DNA from: Jiangella anatolica
GTDB taxonomy: Bacteria; Actinomycetota; Actinomycetes; Jiangellales; Jiangellaceae
Length of the DNA: 64,000 nt
Direction: 5' to 3'
Assembly (NCBI RefSeq): GCF_003236295.1
Contig: NZ_POTW01000005.1
Coordinates: forward strand, 59,926 to 123,925
The notes beneath the pieces were generated by a model. The model saw only the letters and a program-made list of their open reading frames with translations, was not told where the DNA came from and did not search any database. Position 1 is the first letter of the stretch; each line of letters starts with the position of its first letter. The position numbers and the translations under genes are program-made. Positions 18,862-27,327 of this stretch are shown here, in pieces.

Positions 18862-20298
18862 ATGACGACGCAGCCGATACCGGACCCGGCGGTGGTGGTG
18901 CTGGCCGGCGCGTCCGGCGCGGGCAAGTCGGCGTGGGCGCAGGCGCGCTACCGGGCGCCGGAGATCGTCTCCTCCGACGACCTGCGCGGCGTCGTCGGCA
19001 GCGGCCGGCACGACCTAGATGCGACGGAGGACGCGTTCGGGCTGCTGGACCGGATCGTCGCGGCGCGGGCCGGGCGCGGGCTCACCGTCGTCGTCGACAC
19101 GCTGGGGCTGGACGCCGACCGGCGGCGCGAGTACCTGACGGTCGCCAGGAATGCCGGGCTGCCCGCCGTCGTCGTCGTGTTCGACACGCCGGCCGAGCTG
19201 TGCCGGGCCCGCAACGCCGCCCGCGACCGGCCGGTGCCCGCGCCCGCGCTGGCGAGCCAGCTCCGCCGAGCGGCGGCGGTCCAGGACGAGGCGGCCGGCG
19301 AGGGCTGGGACCTCGTCGTGACGGTCCGCGCCGACACCCCCGAGCAGCCGGCCGCGGCACCGCACCAGCCCGCGGCGCAGAGCGACGCCGACCGGCAGGT
19401 GATCCTGCAGGTCTCCCGGTTCCCCTGGGGCGACGACCCGGCCCGCTGGCTGAAGGACGTCGCCCTGGCCGCCGACGACGCCGGGTTCGCCGGCCTGGCG
19501 CTGATGGACCACCTGATCCAGATCCCGCAGGTCGGACGCGCCTGGGACCCGATCCCGGAGCCGTTCACCACGCTCGGGATGATCGCCGGCCTCGGCACCG
19601 GGCTGCGCCTGGGCCCGCTGTGCACGCCGGTGACGTTCCGCCGCGGCGGCATCATCGCCAAGTCGGTCGCGACGCTCGACGTGCTGAGCGGCGGGCGGGC
19701 GTTCGTCGGCATCGGCGCCGGCTGGTTCGGCCGTGAGCACGACGTGCACGGGCTGGCCTTCCCGGGCCCGAAGGAACGGCTGGACGAGCTGGAACGGGCG
19801 ATCGAGACGATCCGCGCACTCTGGGCGCCGGGCACGAAGGCCCACAAGAGCGAACGGGTCAGCCTCCCGGAGACGACGTCCTACCCGCGCCCCACCGGGA
19901 CGCCCCAGATCGTCGTCGGCGGGTCCGGCGACCGGTCGCTGCGCATCGCCGCCGAGCTGGGCGACGCCTGCAACCTGCGCACCGACCTCGCGCTCGACGA
20001 GCGGCTGGCAGTGTTCGAGAAGCAGCGCGACCGCACCGGCCGCGACGTCGCCGTCACCGTCCTCGACCTGCCCATCGTCGGCCGCGACCGCGACGACGTC
20101 TGGCGCCGGGTCGAGCGGGCCCGCGGCAACGCCCCGGCGGCCGCGTACGCCGCCAAGCACCATGCCGCGACGGCCGAGCAGACGGCGCAGCGGTACCGCG
20201 AGCTGTTCGCCCGCGGCGTGAGCACCATCTTCGTCGCCGTCCAGGACCTCGCCTCCCCCGACGACGTCCGCGCGCTGGCCCCGATCGCCACGCCCTGA
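18862..20298 (+). CDS. P-loop kinase-like domain fused to LLM-class F420/flavin oxidoreductase
   Basis: A 478-residue two-domain protein. Residues about 8-155 form a small P-loop kinase resembling the polynucleotide-kinase/zeta-toxin class: Walker A GASGAGKSAWA at 16-26, SSDDLRGVVG, and the VVVDTLGLDADRRREYLTVA substrate-binding region. After a Pro/Ala linker (about 155-172) comes a luciferase-like TIM barrel (QVSRFPWGDDPARWLKDVAL, LDVLSGGRAFVGIGAGWFGR, PQIVVGGSGDRSLRIAAE) of the type that uses F420 or FMN. Each half is close to full length and in one frame, so it is a genuine fusion. What couples phosphoryl transfer to a redox step is unknown. Confidence 0.85.
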   Translation: MTTQPIPDPAVVVLAGASGAGKSAWAQARYRAPEIVSSDDLRGVVGSGRHDLDATEDAFGLLDRIVAARAGRGLTVVVDTLGLDADRRREYLTVARNAGLPAVVVVFDTPAELCRARNAARDRPVPAPALASQLRRAAAVQDEAAGEGWDLVVTVRADTPEQPAAAPHQPAAQSDADRQVILQVSRFPWGDDPARWLKDVALAADDAGFAGLALMDHLIQIPQVGRAWDPIPEPFTTLGMIAGLGTGLRLGPLCTPVTFRRGGIIAKSVATLDVLSGGRAFVGIGAGWFGREHDVHGLAFPGPKERLDELERAIETIRALWAPGTKAHKSERVSLPETTSYPRPTGTPQIVVGGSGDRSLRIAAELGDACNLRTDLALDERLAVFEKQRDRTGRDVAVTVLDLPIVGRDRDDVWRRVERARGNAPAAAYAAKHHAATAEQTAQRYRELFARGVSTIFVAVQDLASPDDVRALAPIATP

Positions 20299-20350
20299 AG
20301 CGATGCAGCGTCCGGCCACACCCGCGCGTCCTTGAGGGTGAGGAGGCGAT

Positions 20351-20845
20351 GTGAGCCCTGACGACGAGGAGTTCCGCCAGTTCGTGGCCGGACGGTCGCT
20401 GGCCCTGCTACGCACGGCGTACGCGCTGACCGGCGACAAGGAGGCCGCCGAGGACCTGGTCCAGGGCGCGCTGGCCAAGCTGTACCGGCGCTGGCACAAG
20501 GTCGACGAGCCCGAGGGCTACGTCCGCCGGATCATCTACAACGACCAGGCCAGCCGCTGGCGTCGCCGGATGGTGCTGCGCGAGGACCCGGTCGGCGACG
20601 TGCCGGAGACCGCGCTGCCCGACCTCACCGGTCCGGCCGGCGACCGCATCGACGTGTGGCAACTGCTCGGGCAGTTGGCGCCGCGGCAGCGGGCCGTGCT
20701 GGTGCTGCGCTACTACGAGGACCTGTCCGAGCGGGAGATCGCCGCCGTCCTCGGCTGCTCGACCGGGACGGTGCGCAGCCAGGCGCACCGCGCCCTCGCC
20801 CGCCTCCGCGACCTGGCGCCCCAGCCGACACCGGACGGAGCCTGA
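20351..20845 (+). CDS. SigE-family RNA polymerase sigma factor
   Basis: A 164-residue ECF-type sigma factor. Region 2 is in RTAYALTGDKEAAEDLVQGA, with LAKLYRRWHKVDEPEGYVRR completing the region, and region 4 in LAPRQRAVLVLRYYEDLSER through STGTVRSQAHRALARLRDL. A strong GAGGAGG ribosome-binding site lies 6 nt before the GTG. The partner membrane protein starts 3 nt downstream. It belongs to the actinobacterial SigE-like group usually encoded with a single-span extracytoplasmic protein. Confidence 0.92.
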   Translation: MSPDDEEFRQFVAGRSLALLRTAYALTGDKEAAEDLVQGALAKLYRRWHKVDEPEGYVRRIIYNDQASRWRRRMVLREDPVGDVPETALPDLTGPAGDRIDVWQLLGQLAPRQRAVLVLRYYEDLSEREIAAVLGCSTGTVRSQAHRALARLRDLAPQPTPDGA

Positions 20846-20848
20846 CCC

Positions 20849-22018
20849 GTGAACGTCGACGACCTGCTCAAGACCGCCGTGAACGACGCCGTCCGGGAGG
20901 TGCCGCCCGGATTCGCCGACGGCGCCATCCGCCGGGCCCGCCGCGCACGGCGCACCGCCCGCCTCGTCGCCGCGGGCGGGACCGCCGTCGTGGTGGCGGC
21001 CGCCGCCGTCGGGGCCTCTGTCATCGGCGCCAACGGCCCCAGCACCGGAGCCGACCCGGCCGGCCTCGGCCTGGTCGAGCTCGCCCGGCTCGACGCCGGT
21101 CCGGCACCGGAGGTGCCCTGGTACGGCGGCGACGCACTGCACTTCGGTGACTCGGCGACCCCGTTCGAGTACCTGGGCGGGCTGGAGAGCCCGCCGGCGA
21201 CCATCGCCCGGATCAGCGGCGGCTACGTCGTGACACAGGGCGAGGCGGACCTGGCCCACGCGACGGTGACTCTCGTGCGCGACGACGGCGAGCAGATCGA
21301 GCTCACCACGGGCCTGGCCCAGCCGCCGGTCGTCTCGTCCGACGGCGAGCGAGTGGCCTGGTCGGTGCGGAACGAGGAGGTGGTCCGCGACACCCCGCAG
21401 ACCTTCACCACCACCGTCACGGTCGCCGACGCCACCGGCGAGGTCGTCGCCCAGCTGCCCGCGTCGGCCAGCCCGTACGCCGACCCGGCCGGATTCCTGG
21501 CCGACGGCCGCCTCGTCCTGAACGCCGAGGTCGACGGGGAACCGGGCGTGTACGCCTGGGAGGTGGGCGACGACGCCATCACTCCCCTGCCGATCCCCGC
21601 CAGTCTCCTCGCCATGGCGCCGGCCGCGGACCTGGGTCTGTACAACGAGGGTGACGGCCGCTACGAGGTCGCCGACCTGGCGACCGGCGAGGACCTGTGG
21701 CGGTTCGAGGACGGCAAGGACGCGGCGTTCTCCCCCGACGGGCGATACATCGCCGGGAGCGACCGGCCGGACGCTCCCAACCCGCCGTTGGAGCTGGTGC
21801 TTCGCGACGCCCGCACCGGCGACGAGGTGCTGCGCGTCGCGTTCGAGTGGATCGCGCACAGGATCTGGGAGTCGCCGACGTCGATCGTCCTGAGCGTCGT
21901 CCAGGGCGGCGAGGCCGCGCTGGTCCGCTGCACCGTCGACGGCGACTGCGAACGGGTCACCGAGCTCCTGCCGGCCGACGCCGACCCGGCCCTCCTCGAC
22001 AGTCCCTACCTCCTCTGA
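20849..22018 (+). CDS. membrane-anchored sigma-factor partner with beta-propeller-like exterior
   Basis: A 389-residue protein. A cytoplasmic N-terminus of about 45 residues (MNVDDLLKTAVNDAVREVPP, then an Arg-rich stretch) precedes one membrane helix (LVAAGGTAVVVAAAAVGASV), then about 320 extracytoplasmic residues with repeated blade-like strands such as AAFSPDGRYIAGSD and VVSSDGERVAWSV. The layout and position right after a sigma gene suggest an anti-sigma or signal-receiving role. No HxxxCxxC zinc motif is present, so it is not a classical ZAS anti-sigma factor. Function inferred from context. Confidence 0.7.
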   Translation: MNVDDLLKTAVNDAVREVPPGFADGAIRRARRARRTARLVAAGGTAVVVAAAAVGASVIGANGPSTGADPAGLGLVELARLDAGPAPEVPWYGGDALHFGDSATPFEYLGGLESPPATIARISGGYVVTQGEADLAHATVTLVRDDGEQIELTTGLAQPPVVSSDGERVAWSVRNEEVVRDTPQTFTTTVTVADATGEVVAQLPASASPYADPAGFLADGRLVLNAEVDGEPGVYAWEVGDDAITPLPIPASLLAMAPAADLGLYNEGDGRYEVADLATGEDLWRFEDGKDAAFSPDGRYIAGSDRPDAPNPPLELVLRDARTGDEVLRVAFEWIAHRIWESPTSIVLSVVQGGEAALVRCTVDGDCERVTELLPADADPALLDSPYLL

Positions 22019-22062
22019 AGCGGCCGGCTCAACGGTTGCGGCCACGTGTGCGTCTAGACAGC

Positions 22063-22557
22063 GTGAGCTCGAAGGACGACGACTTCGCCGGCTGGTACGT
22101 CGCGCTGCGGCCGCGGGTGCTGCGCGCCGTCACCATCGCCGTCGGCGACCGGGACCTGGCCGAGGAGGCCACCGCCGAGGCGTTCGCCAGGGCACTGGCC
22201 CGCTGGCCGGCCGCCACGGCGTTGGACGCGCCCGTCACATGGCTGGTGACGGTCGCCGTCAACGAGGTCCGCTCGCGCTGGCGGCGGGCCCGGCTGGAAC
22301 GGCGCCACCTGCACAGAATCGCCGCGGAGCCGGAACGGCACACCCCGGCCGCCGAGCCCCGCGACGACGCGCTGTGGACGGCGGTGGCGGCGCTGCCCGA
22401 GCGCGGCCGCCAGGTCGTCGCGCTGCGCTACGTCCTCGACCTCACCGAACCAGAGATCGCCACCGCGCTCGGGATCTCCCGGGGCACCGTGGCGTCGACG
22501 CTGAGCCGCGCCCGCCAGCAGCTCGCGGCCGCTCTCACCCGTGAGGAGTCTCAATGA
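22063..22557 (+). CDS. RNA polymerase sigma-70 family factor (ECF/SigE-like), second copy
   Basis: A 164-residue ECF sigma factor. Region 2 runs from FAGWYVALRPRVLRAVTIAV to DAPVTWLVTVAVNEVRSRWR; region 4 has ALPERGRQVVALRYVLDLTE and ISRGTVASTLSRARQQLAAA. Two GTG starts are possible, 22048 and 22063. An ECF-like promoter (CAAC near 22030 and CGTC at 22051) would place transcription start near the second, which I prefer. Its stop overlaps the next gene (ATGA). It lies only 44 bp after the first sigma/partner pair. Confidence 0.85.
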   Translation: MSSKDDDFAGWYVALRPRVLRAVTIAVGDRDLAEEATAEAFARALARWPAATALDAPVTWLVTVAVNEVRSRWRRARLERRHLHRIAAEPERHTPAAEPRDDALWTAVAALPERGRQVVALRYVLDLTEPEIATALGISRGTVASTLSRARQQLAAALTREESQ

Positions 22558-23636
22558 TCGAGTTCGACGACGATGCCCTGACCCGCGCGCTCGCACGCCT
22601 CCCGGTCGGCGAGTACGCACCGATCGAGCTCCTGCGCGACCGCGCCCGCCAGGCCCGGACCCGCCGCCGGCTGGCCCAGGCCGGCATCGCGATGACGGCG
22701 GTCGCCCTCATCGCGGTCCCGTCCGCGCTGGCCCTCGGCGGCGACGGCGCCGGCCGGCCGCAGCCCGCCGGGTCCGGCGCCGCGGACTGCCCCGCGACCT
22801 TCGCCGCGGTCGATGTCTCCGATGTGCCACCGGTCCCGGTGGACGACGTCTCCGACCTCCCGGAGCCGCTGCGGCTGATGTGGATGCCCGAGGCCGCACC
22901 CGACCCGGACCGGGTGTTCGCCGAGGACGCCTCCGCCCGCAACGCCGCCATCGACGATCGGCTCGCCGGCTGCCCGGAACCGGCCGACCAGAGCATCCTC
23001 GTCGTCCAGGCCGAGGGCGGCGTCGTCACCCGCAGCGTGCTCATCCTCCGCGCCGACCCCGAGTCCGTCGGCGCCGACGAGAGCAGCACGCTCACCGTCG
23101 ACGACGTCGAGGTGCACCTCCAGCGCGGCGACGGCTTCGTCTACGCGTGGTGGGAGTCCGGCGACGCGACCTGGGAGCTGCGCGCCGACACGCTGTCCGA
23201 CGACGAGATCGCCGAGCTGATCCGAACCATGCGGACCGACGGCGAACGCGTCGACGTCAGCGACTGGTCCGTGGCCGCGGACGCCGAGCAGCTGATCCAG
23301 GGCACCGGCCGGAGCGACCGTCCCGGCGACTACATCTACACCGCGGTCGCCGGCGACCTCCGCCTCACCGTCACCGACGAGGTCGACTCGATCTGGCTGC
23401 ACGCCCGGCCCGGCTCCCGGGTGACGGAGTTCCTCGAACGCGAGGTGCTGGTCACCCCGCTGCCCGAGCGCGGGACGCTGCTGGCCTGGCACCTCCACGA
23501 CGGGGACACCGTGACGCTGCAGGGGCAGGCGAGCGCCGAGGAGCTCCTCGCGATCGGCGAGACCATCGGCGTGACGCCGCCCGACGACCCGCGGTTCGAC
23601 GCCTGGGCGCTCGGCGAGGAGGAGCCACAGCAGTGA
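22554..23636 (+). CDS. membrane-anchored sigma-factor partner, second copy
   Basis: A 360-residue protein. An N-terminal cytoplasmic segment of about 40 residues, rich in Arg (LLRDRARQARTRRRLAQAG), precedes a single membrane helix (IAMTAVALIAVPSALALGG) and a long acidic extracytoplasmic domain with Cys79 and a second Cys (AGCPEPAD) that may pair. ATG overlaps the sigma gene stop, implying equimolar synthesis. It shares layout, not sequence, with the partner at 20849-22018. It probably tethers or controls the sigma factor; the signal is unknown. Confidence 0.65.
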   Translation: MIEFDDDALTRALARLPVGEYAPIELLRDRARQARTRRRLAQAGIAMTAVALIAVPSALALGGDGAGRPQPAGSGAADCPATFAAVDVSDVPPVPVDDVSDLPEPLRLMWMPEAAPDPDRVFAEDASARNAAIDDRLAGCPEPADQSILVVQAEGGVVTRSVLILRADPESVGADESSTLTVDDVEVHLQRGDGFVYAWWESGDATWELRADTLSDDEIAELIRTMRTDGERVDVSDWSVAADAEQLIQGTGRSDRPGDYIYTAVAGDLRLTVTDEVDSIWLHARPGSRVTEFLEREVLVTPLPERGTLLAWHLHDGDTVTLQGQASAEELLAIGETIGVTPPDDPRFDAWALGEEEPQQ

Positions 23637-23642
23637 CGCCGG

Positions 23643-24713
23643 TCAGCCGCGCAGCGTCAGGTAGTCGGCGCGGTCGGCGAACACGCCGCGCATCTCGGCC
23701 GTCACCCCGGCCATGAACTCGTCGCGGTAGGTGGAGTCGGTGAGGATGGAGATGGCGTAGTACAGCCCGGTGAACGCCGCCATCCCACCGGCCACCCGCA
23801 GTAGCGTCTCCGTCAGCCGGACGGGGTGGCCGAGCAGGTCGAACCGGTACTCCCACGAGCCGGCCGTGCCGGCCCACTCCACACCGACGTCCGGGGTCAG
23901 CGCGAACAGCCCGAACGCGACGAAGAACGCGCCCACGCCGGCGGCGACGACGGCCACCTGCAGGATCTGGCTCACCACCAGCGTCAGCCCGACGTTGAAC
24001 CGCTGCCGGCGCGTCAACGGCCGGGCGTCGGCGTTGAGGTCGCGCTCGAGCTGGCGCACCAGCCCCGGCGCCCGTACTGCCAGGAACACCAGCCCCAGGC
24101 CGAACAGCAGCCCCGTCACCACGAACACGAACGGCCGCGGCATGGTGCCGAACATCTGCCACATCTCGGCGTTGACGAACAGCACGAGCGAGAAGATCAG
24201 CAGCAGCGGCAGCGTCCGGACCAGCCGGCCCAGCGACGCCGCCAGCTCGTCGGCCATCCGGGTCAGCGCCCACAGCACCGTCGCGATCAGCCCGTACCCG
24301 ACCACCAGGTAGATCAGCAGCAGGAACAGCGAGTTGCCGGCGAGGATGCCGAAGAACTGCCGCCACTGGCCACCGAAGATCACCGGCAGCAGCGCCGGGA
24401 CCAGCACGAACGCCGCCAGCTCCGGCCGTCCGACCTCGCGCGGCAGTTCCAGGAAGCGACGGCCGCGGATCCGGTTCAGCACGCCGAACGCGACGATCAG
24501 GATGACCAGGCCGCCCAGCGCCGCGGCCAGGTTCAGCAGGAACGGCCACTCCAGTTCGGTCGCTCCCAGCATCTCGCCGAGGAACACCAGCGCCAGCCAG
24601 GGCGCCGCGCGGGTGAAGATGTCCTCGCTCGCGCTGTAGTCCTCGATGAACAGCGGCAGCCCGCTGCGCCGGAACCGGCGTTCGTAGTCGGCGAGGGCGT
24701 CGTGTGCGGCCAC
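23643..24713 (-). CDS. uncharacterised polytopic membrane protein
   Basis: A 356-residue protein with about eight membrane helices. N-terminal cytoplasmic DYERRFRRSGLPLFIEDYSA leads into helices at APWLALVFLGEMLG and LGGLVILIVAFGVLNRI. A charged central loop (LERDLNADARPLTRRQRFNV) divides two helix groups. The C-terminus DEFMAGVTAEMRGVFADRAD is cytoplasmic. I do not recognise the family by name; proteins of this type are common in actinomycetes. GTG lies 7 nt after TAGAGT on the minus strand, suggesting a leaderless start. It is divergent from the small membrane protein at 24800. Confidence 0.7.
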   Translation of the reverse strand: MAAHDALADYERRFRRSGLPLFIEDYSASEDIFTRAAPWLALVFLGEMLGATELEWPFLLNLAAALGGLVILIVAFGVLNRIRGRRFLELPREVGRPELAAFVLVPALLPVIFGGQWRQFFGILAGNSLFLLLIYLVVGYGLIATVLWALTRMADELAASLGRLVRTLPLLLIFSLVLFVNAEMWQMFGTMPRPFVFVVTGLLFGLGLVFLAVRAPGLVRQLERDLNADARPLTRRQRFNVGLTLVVSQILQVAVVAAGVGAFFVAFGLFALTPDVGVEWAGTAGSWEYRFDLLGHPVRLTETLLRVAGGMAAFTGLYYAISILTDSTYRDEFMAGVTAEMRGVFADRADYLTLRG

Positions 24714-24799
24714 CTGCCGGACTCTACCGACCGGCGGCGTCGCGGGCCGGAAGCCTCACCTGGGCGGGTTTGGGTACGATCCGCCCGATAGGAGGTGCG

Positions 24800-25276
24800 G
24801 TGGACGAGCCAGGGTACGCCCGCAACGAGGACAAGGCCGACCGCTACGACCGGCACTGGAACGAACTGCTGCAGGAGCTGCGCATCGCCCAGACCGGCGT
24901 GCAGATCCTGTTCGCGTTCCTCCTGACCATCGCGTTCACCTCGCCGTTCCGCGAGGCCGACGAGTTCACTCACGACGTGTACGCGGTGACGATCGTGGTC
25001 GCGGCGATGTCGATGGCGCTGCTGATCGCGCCGGTCTCGCTGCACCGGATCGTGTTCCGGCAGGGCGTGCGCGACCGGATGATCCCGGCCGCGTCGCGGA
25101 TGACCGCGGGCGGGCTGCTCCTGCTGATGCTGGCCGTGTGCGGCGGGCTGCTGCTGGCCCTGGACGTCGTGCTGCCGCGCTGGTTCGCCCTCGCCGTCGA
25201 CGCGGCGGCGCTAGTGTGGTTCGTCGTGTTCTGGTACGTGATCCCGGCCCGCGTCCGCGCGCGGAGCGCGTCTTGA
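24800..25276 (+). CDS. DUF6328-like small membrane protein
   Basis: A 158-residue protein. The hydrophilic N-terminus NELLQELRIAQTGVQILFAF runs into four membrane helices (FAFLLTIAFTSPF, VTIVVAAMSMALLIAPVSL, GGLLLLMLAVCGGLLLALD, AALVWFVVFWYVIPAR). The sequence ELRVxQTGxQIL followed by four helices is characteristic of the DUF6328 family, function unknown. GGAGG lies 5 nt before the GTG, a proper ribosome-binding site. Its stop overlaps the TTG start of the Nudix gene. Confidence 0.78.
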   Translation: MDEPGYARNEDKADRYDRHWNELLQELRIAQTGVQILFAFLLTIAFTSPFREADEFTHDVYAVTIVVAAMSMALLIAPVSLHRIVFRQGVRDRMIPAASRMTAGGLLLLMLAVCGGLLLALDVVLPRWFALAVDAAALVWFVVFWYVIPARVRARSAS

Positions 25277-26148
25277 CCCTCGTTCACCACCGGCACGACG
25301 GCGACGGCTGGGTGGACTGCGCCTGCGGGCAGCGGCACTGGGGCCGGTACGGCGCGGCCGGCCTGATGCTCGTCGACGACGAGCGCGGCGTGCTGCTGCA
25401 GCACCGGGCCCACTGGAGCCACCACGGCGGCACCTGGGGCGTGCCCGGCGGCGCGCGGGCGTCGGCGGAGACGGCGCTCGAGGCGGCGCTGCGCGAGGCC
25501 GCGGAGGAGGCCGCGATCCCGCCCGACGCCGTCCGACCCAGCCACGCCTGGGTCGAGGACCACGGCACCTGGTCCTACACGACGATCGTCGCGCGCTCGT
25601 CCCGGCCCGTGGAGGGGCGGACCGCGGACCCGGAGAGCCTGGAGATCACCTGGGTGCCGCTGGACGACGTCGAGGCGCTGCCGCTGCTGCCGGCGTTCGG
25701 CGCGATGTGGCCGCGGATCCGAGCGGCGGCGCCGTCGGACCTGGTCCTCGTGGTCGATGCCGCCAACGTGGTGGGCTCGCGGCCGGACGGCTGGTGGCAC
25801 GACCGCGTCGGCGCGACCGCCCGGCTGCGCGACGAGTTGGGCCGCCTGGCGCCGGTGCCGCCGGCGGCGCTGCAGCTGCCGGCGGCGCAGTGGTGGCCGC
25901 GGATCGTGCTGGTGACGGAGGGCCGGGCCCGCGGCGTCGCGTCGCTGGACGGCGTCACCGTCGTCGACGCCCCCGGCAGCGGCGACGACGCCCTGGCCGC
26001 CGCCGTCGCCTCAGCCGTGGCCGAGCGGCCGCAGGACCACGTCGTCGCCGTGACGGCCGACCGCGAGCTACGCGCCCGCGTCGAAGCCGCCGGCGGCCGC
26101 AACGTCGGCCCGTCCGCCCTCTTCGAGATCACCCACCGCCGCGGCTGA
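25273..26148 (+). CDS. Nudix hydrolase fused to NYN/PIN-like domain
   Basis: A 291-residue fusion. The N-terminus WVDCACGQRHWGRYG resembles a small metal-binding or rubredoxin-like knuckle. The Nudix box spans Gly60 to Ile82 (Glu66, Arg74-Glu75, Glu78-Glu79), with the usual Gly81 replaced by Ala. From about residue 155 a second domain begins DLVLVVDAANVVGSRPDGWW, with Asp162/Asn165 and a later GSGDDALAAAV, the acidic pattern of NYN/YacP-like PIN ribonucleases. Nudix action on a nucleoside diphosphate derivative linked to nuclease action suggests RNA-end or nucleotide processing. TTG is the only start that keeps the whole protein (TTGA overlap). Confidence 0.78.
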   Translation: MTLVHHRHDGDGWVDCACGQRHWGRYGAAGLMLVDDERGVLLQHRAHWSHHGGTWGVPGGARASAETALEAALREAAEEAAIPPDAVRPSHAWVEDHGTWSYTTIVARSSRPVEGRTADPESLEITWVPLDDVEALPLLPAFGAMWPRIRAAAPSDLVLVVDAANVVGSRPDGWWHDRVGATARLRDELGRLAPVPPAALQLPAAQWWPRIVLVTEGRARGVASLDGVTVVDAPGSGDDALAAAVASAVAERPQDHVVAVTADRELRARVEAAGGRNVGPSALFEITHRRG

Positions 26149-26151
26149 GAG

Positions 26152-27003
26152 TCAGGCGGACTTGCGCTTGGCGGCGGCCTTCTTCGCCGTCTTCTTGGCC
26201 GGCTTGGCCTCCTTGTCGGCGGCGCGGCTCTGCTTGGCCTCCTCGACGCTGCGGCGCAGCGCCTCCATGAGGTCGACGACCTTGCCCTCGGCCGGCTCGG
26301 CCTCCGGCGCGGCGATGACCTCGGCGCCCTCGGCCTTGGCCTCGACCACCTTCAGCAGCGCCTCGCGGTAGTCGTCGTGGTACTCGTCGGGGTTGAAGTC
26401 GCCGGAGAGGGTGTCGATGTAGGACTCGGCCATCGCCATCTCCTGCTTGCGCACCTCGACGTCCTCGTCGAGGAAGTCGAACTCGGGCTTGCGGATCTCG
26501 TCCGGCCACAGCATGGTCTGCACGATCAGCGTGCCCTCGAACGAGCGCAGCACCGCCAGCCGCTCCTTGTTGCGCAGCGCCACCTTGACGACGCCGACCC
26601 GGCCGGAGCGCTCCAGCGAGTCGCGCAGCAGCGCGTACGGCTTGGTGTCGCCGGTCGGCTCGGCGTAGTAGGCGCGGTTCAGCGACGTCGGGTCGATCTG
26701 CGAGAACGGCACGAAGCCGAGCACCTCGACCGCCCGCGACGACGTGATCGGCAGGTCCTCGAAGTCCTCGTCGGTGAGCACGACCAGCTGCCCGCCGGGC
26801 AGCTCGTAGCCCTTGGCGATGTCGGCGTAGGCGACCTCGTGGCCGCCGGCCTCGCACACGCGCTTGTACCGGATGCGCCCGCCGTCGGCCGCGTGCACCT
26901 GCCGGAAGCTGACGTCCTTCTCCTGGGTCGCCGACACGAGCCGGACCGGGATCGACACCAGTCCGAACGAGATCGACCCCTTCCAGACCGTCTGTACAGG
27001 CAT
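26152..27003 (-). CDS. ku: Ku protein, non-homologous end joining
   Basis: Bacterial Ku forms a ring that binds double-strand DNA ends and recruits ligase D. The 283-residue protein starts MPVQTVWKGSISFGLVSIPV, the invariant Ku opening, and continues with KRVCEAGGHEVAYADIAKGY, EVLGFVPFSQIDP and LRSFEGTLIVQTMLWPDEIR. The C-terminal 30 residues are a Lys/Ala tail (KPAKKTAKKAAAKRKSA) like the extended tails of actinomycete Ku that help threading on DNA. No ligD is adjacent in this window. A GGAGTGG sequence precedes the ATG. Confidence 0.95.
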   Translation of the reverse strand: MPVQTVWKGSISFGLVSIPVRLVSATQEKDVSFRQVHAADGGRIRYKRVCEAGGHEVAYADIAKGYELPGGQLVVLTDEDFEDLPITSSRAVEVLGFVPFSQIDPTSLNRAYYAEPTGDTKPYALLRDSLERSGRVGVVKVALRNKERLAVLRSFEGTLIVQTMLWPDEIRKPEFDFLDEDVEVRKQEMAMAESYIDTLSGDFNPDEYHDDYREALLKVVEAKAEGAEVIAAPEAEPAEGKVVDLMEALRRSVEEAKQSRAADKEAKPAKKTAKKAAAKRKSA

Positions 27004-27117
27004 GTTCCACTCCGTCCGCCGGCCACCTCTACCGATGCGTGCCCAGTGCCATTGTTGCGCGTCGAGGCCCCGGCGCGCCTCCCCGCCCCCGTCCGGGCCG
27101 CGTGTCACGCTCGAAAC

Positions 27118-27327
27118 ATGAGGGCAAGACGAGATCTCAATGTCGCGGCGCCCGAGCTGCTCATCGGGTCCCTCACGGCCTGGTGCAGCGAGTGCGACGC
27201 GGAGACCGAGTTCGACAAGGTCCCGGGCGGCATGGGCGTGGAGTTCGCCTGCCGGGAGTGCTCGGCGGCGGTGTTCAACGGCGACCTGCCGCTGATCGAG
27301 TCGATCTTCCAGCCGATCGCTGTCTAG
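27118..27327 (+). CDS. small zinc-ribbon protein
   Basis: A 69-residue protein with two CxxC knuckles, CSEC near residue 23 and CREC near residue 47, spaced as a four-cysteine zinc ribbon. The rest is short and hydrophobic at the end (LIESIFQPIAV). It lies divergent from ku (114 bp) and its stop overlaps the presumed start of the PhzF gene. Function unknown; it is too small to be more than a binding module or adaptor. Confidence 0.65.
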   Translation: MRARRDLNVAAPELLIGSLTAWCSECDAETEFDKVPGGMGVEFACRECSAAVFNGDLPLIESIFQPIAV

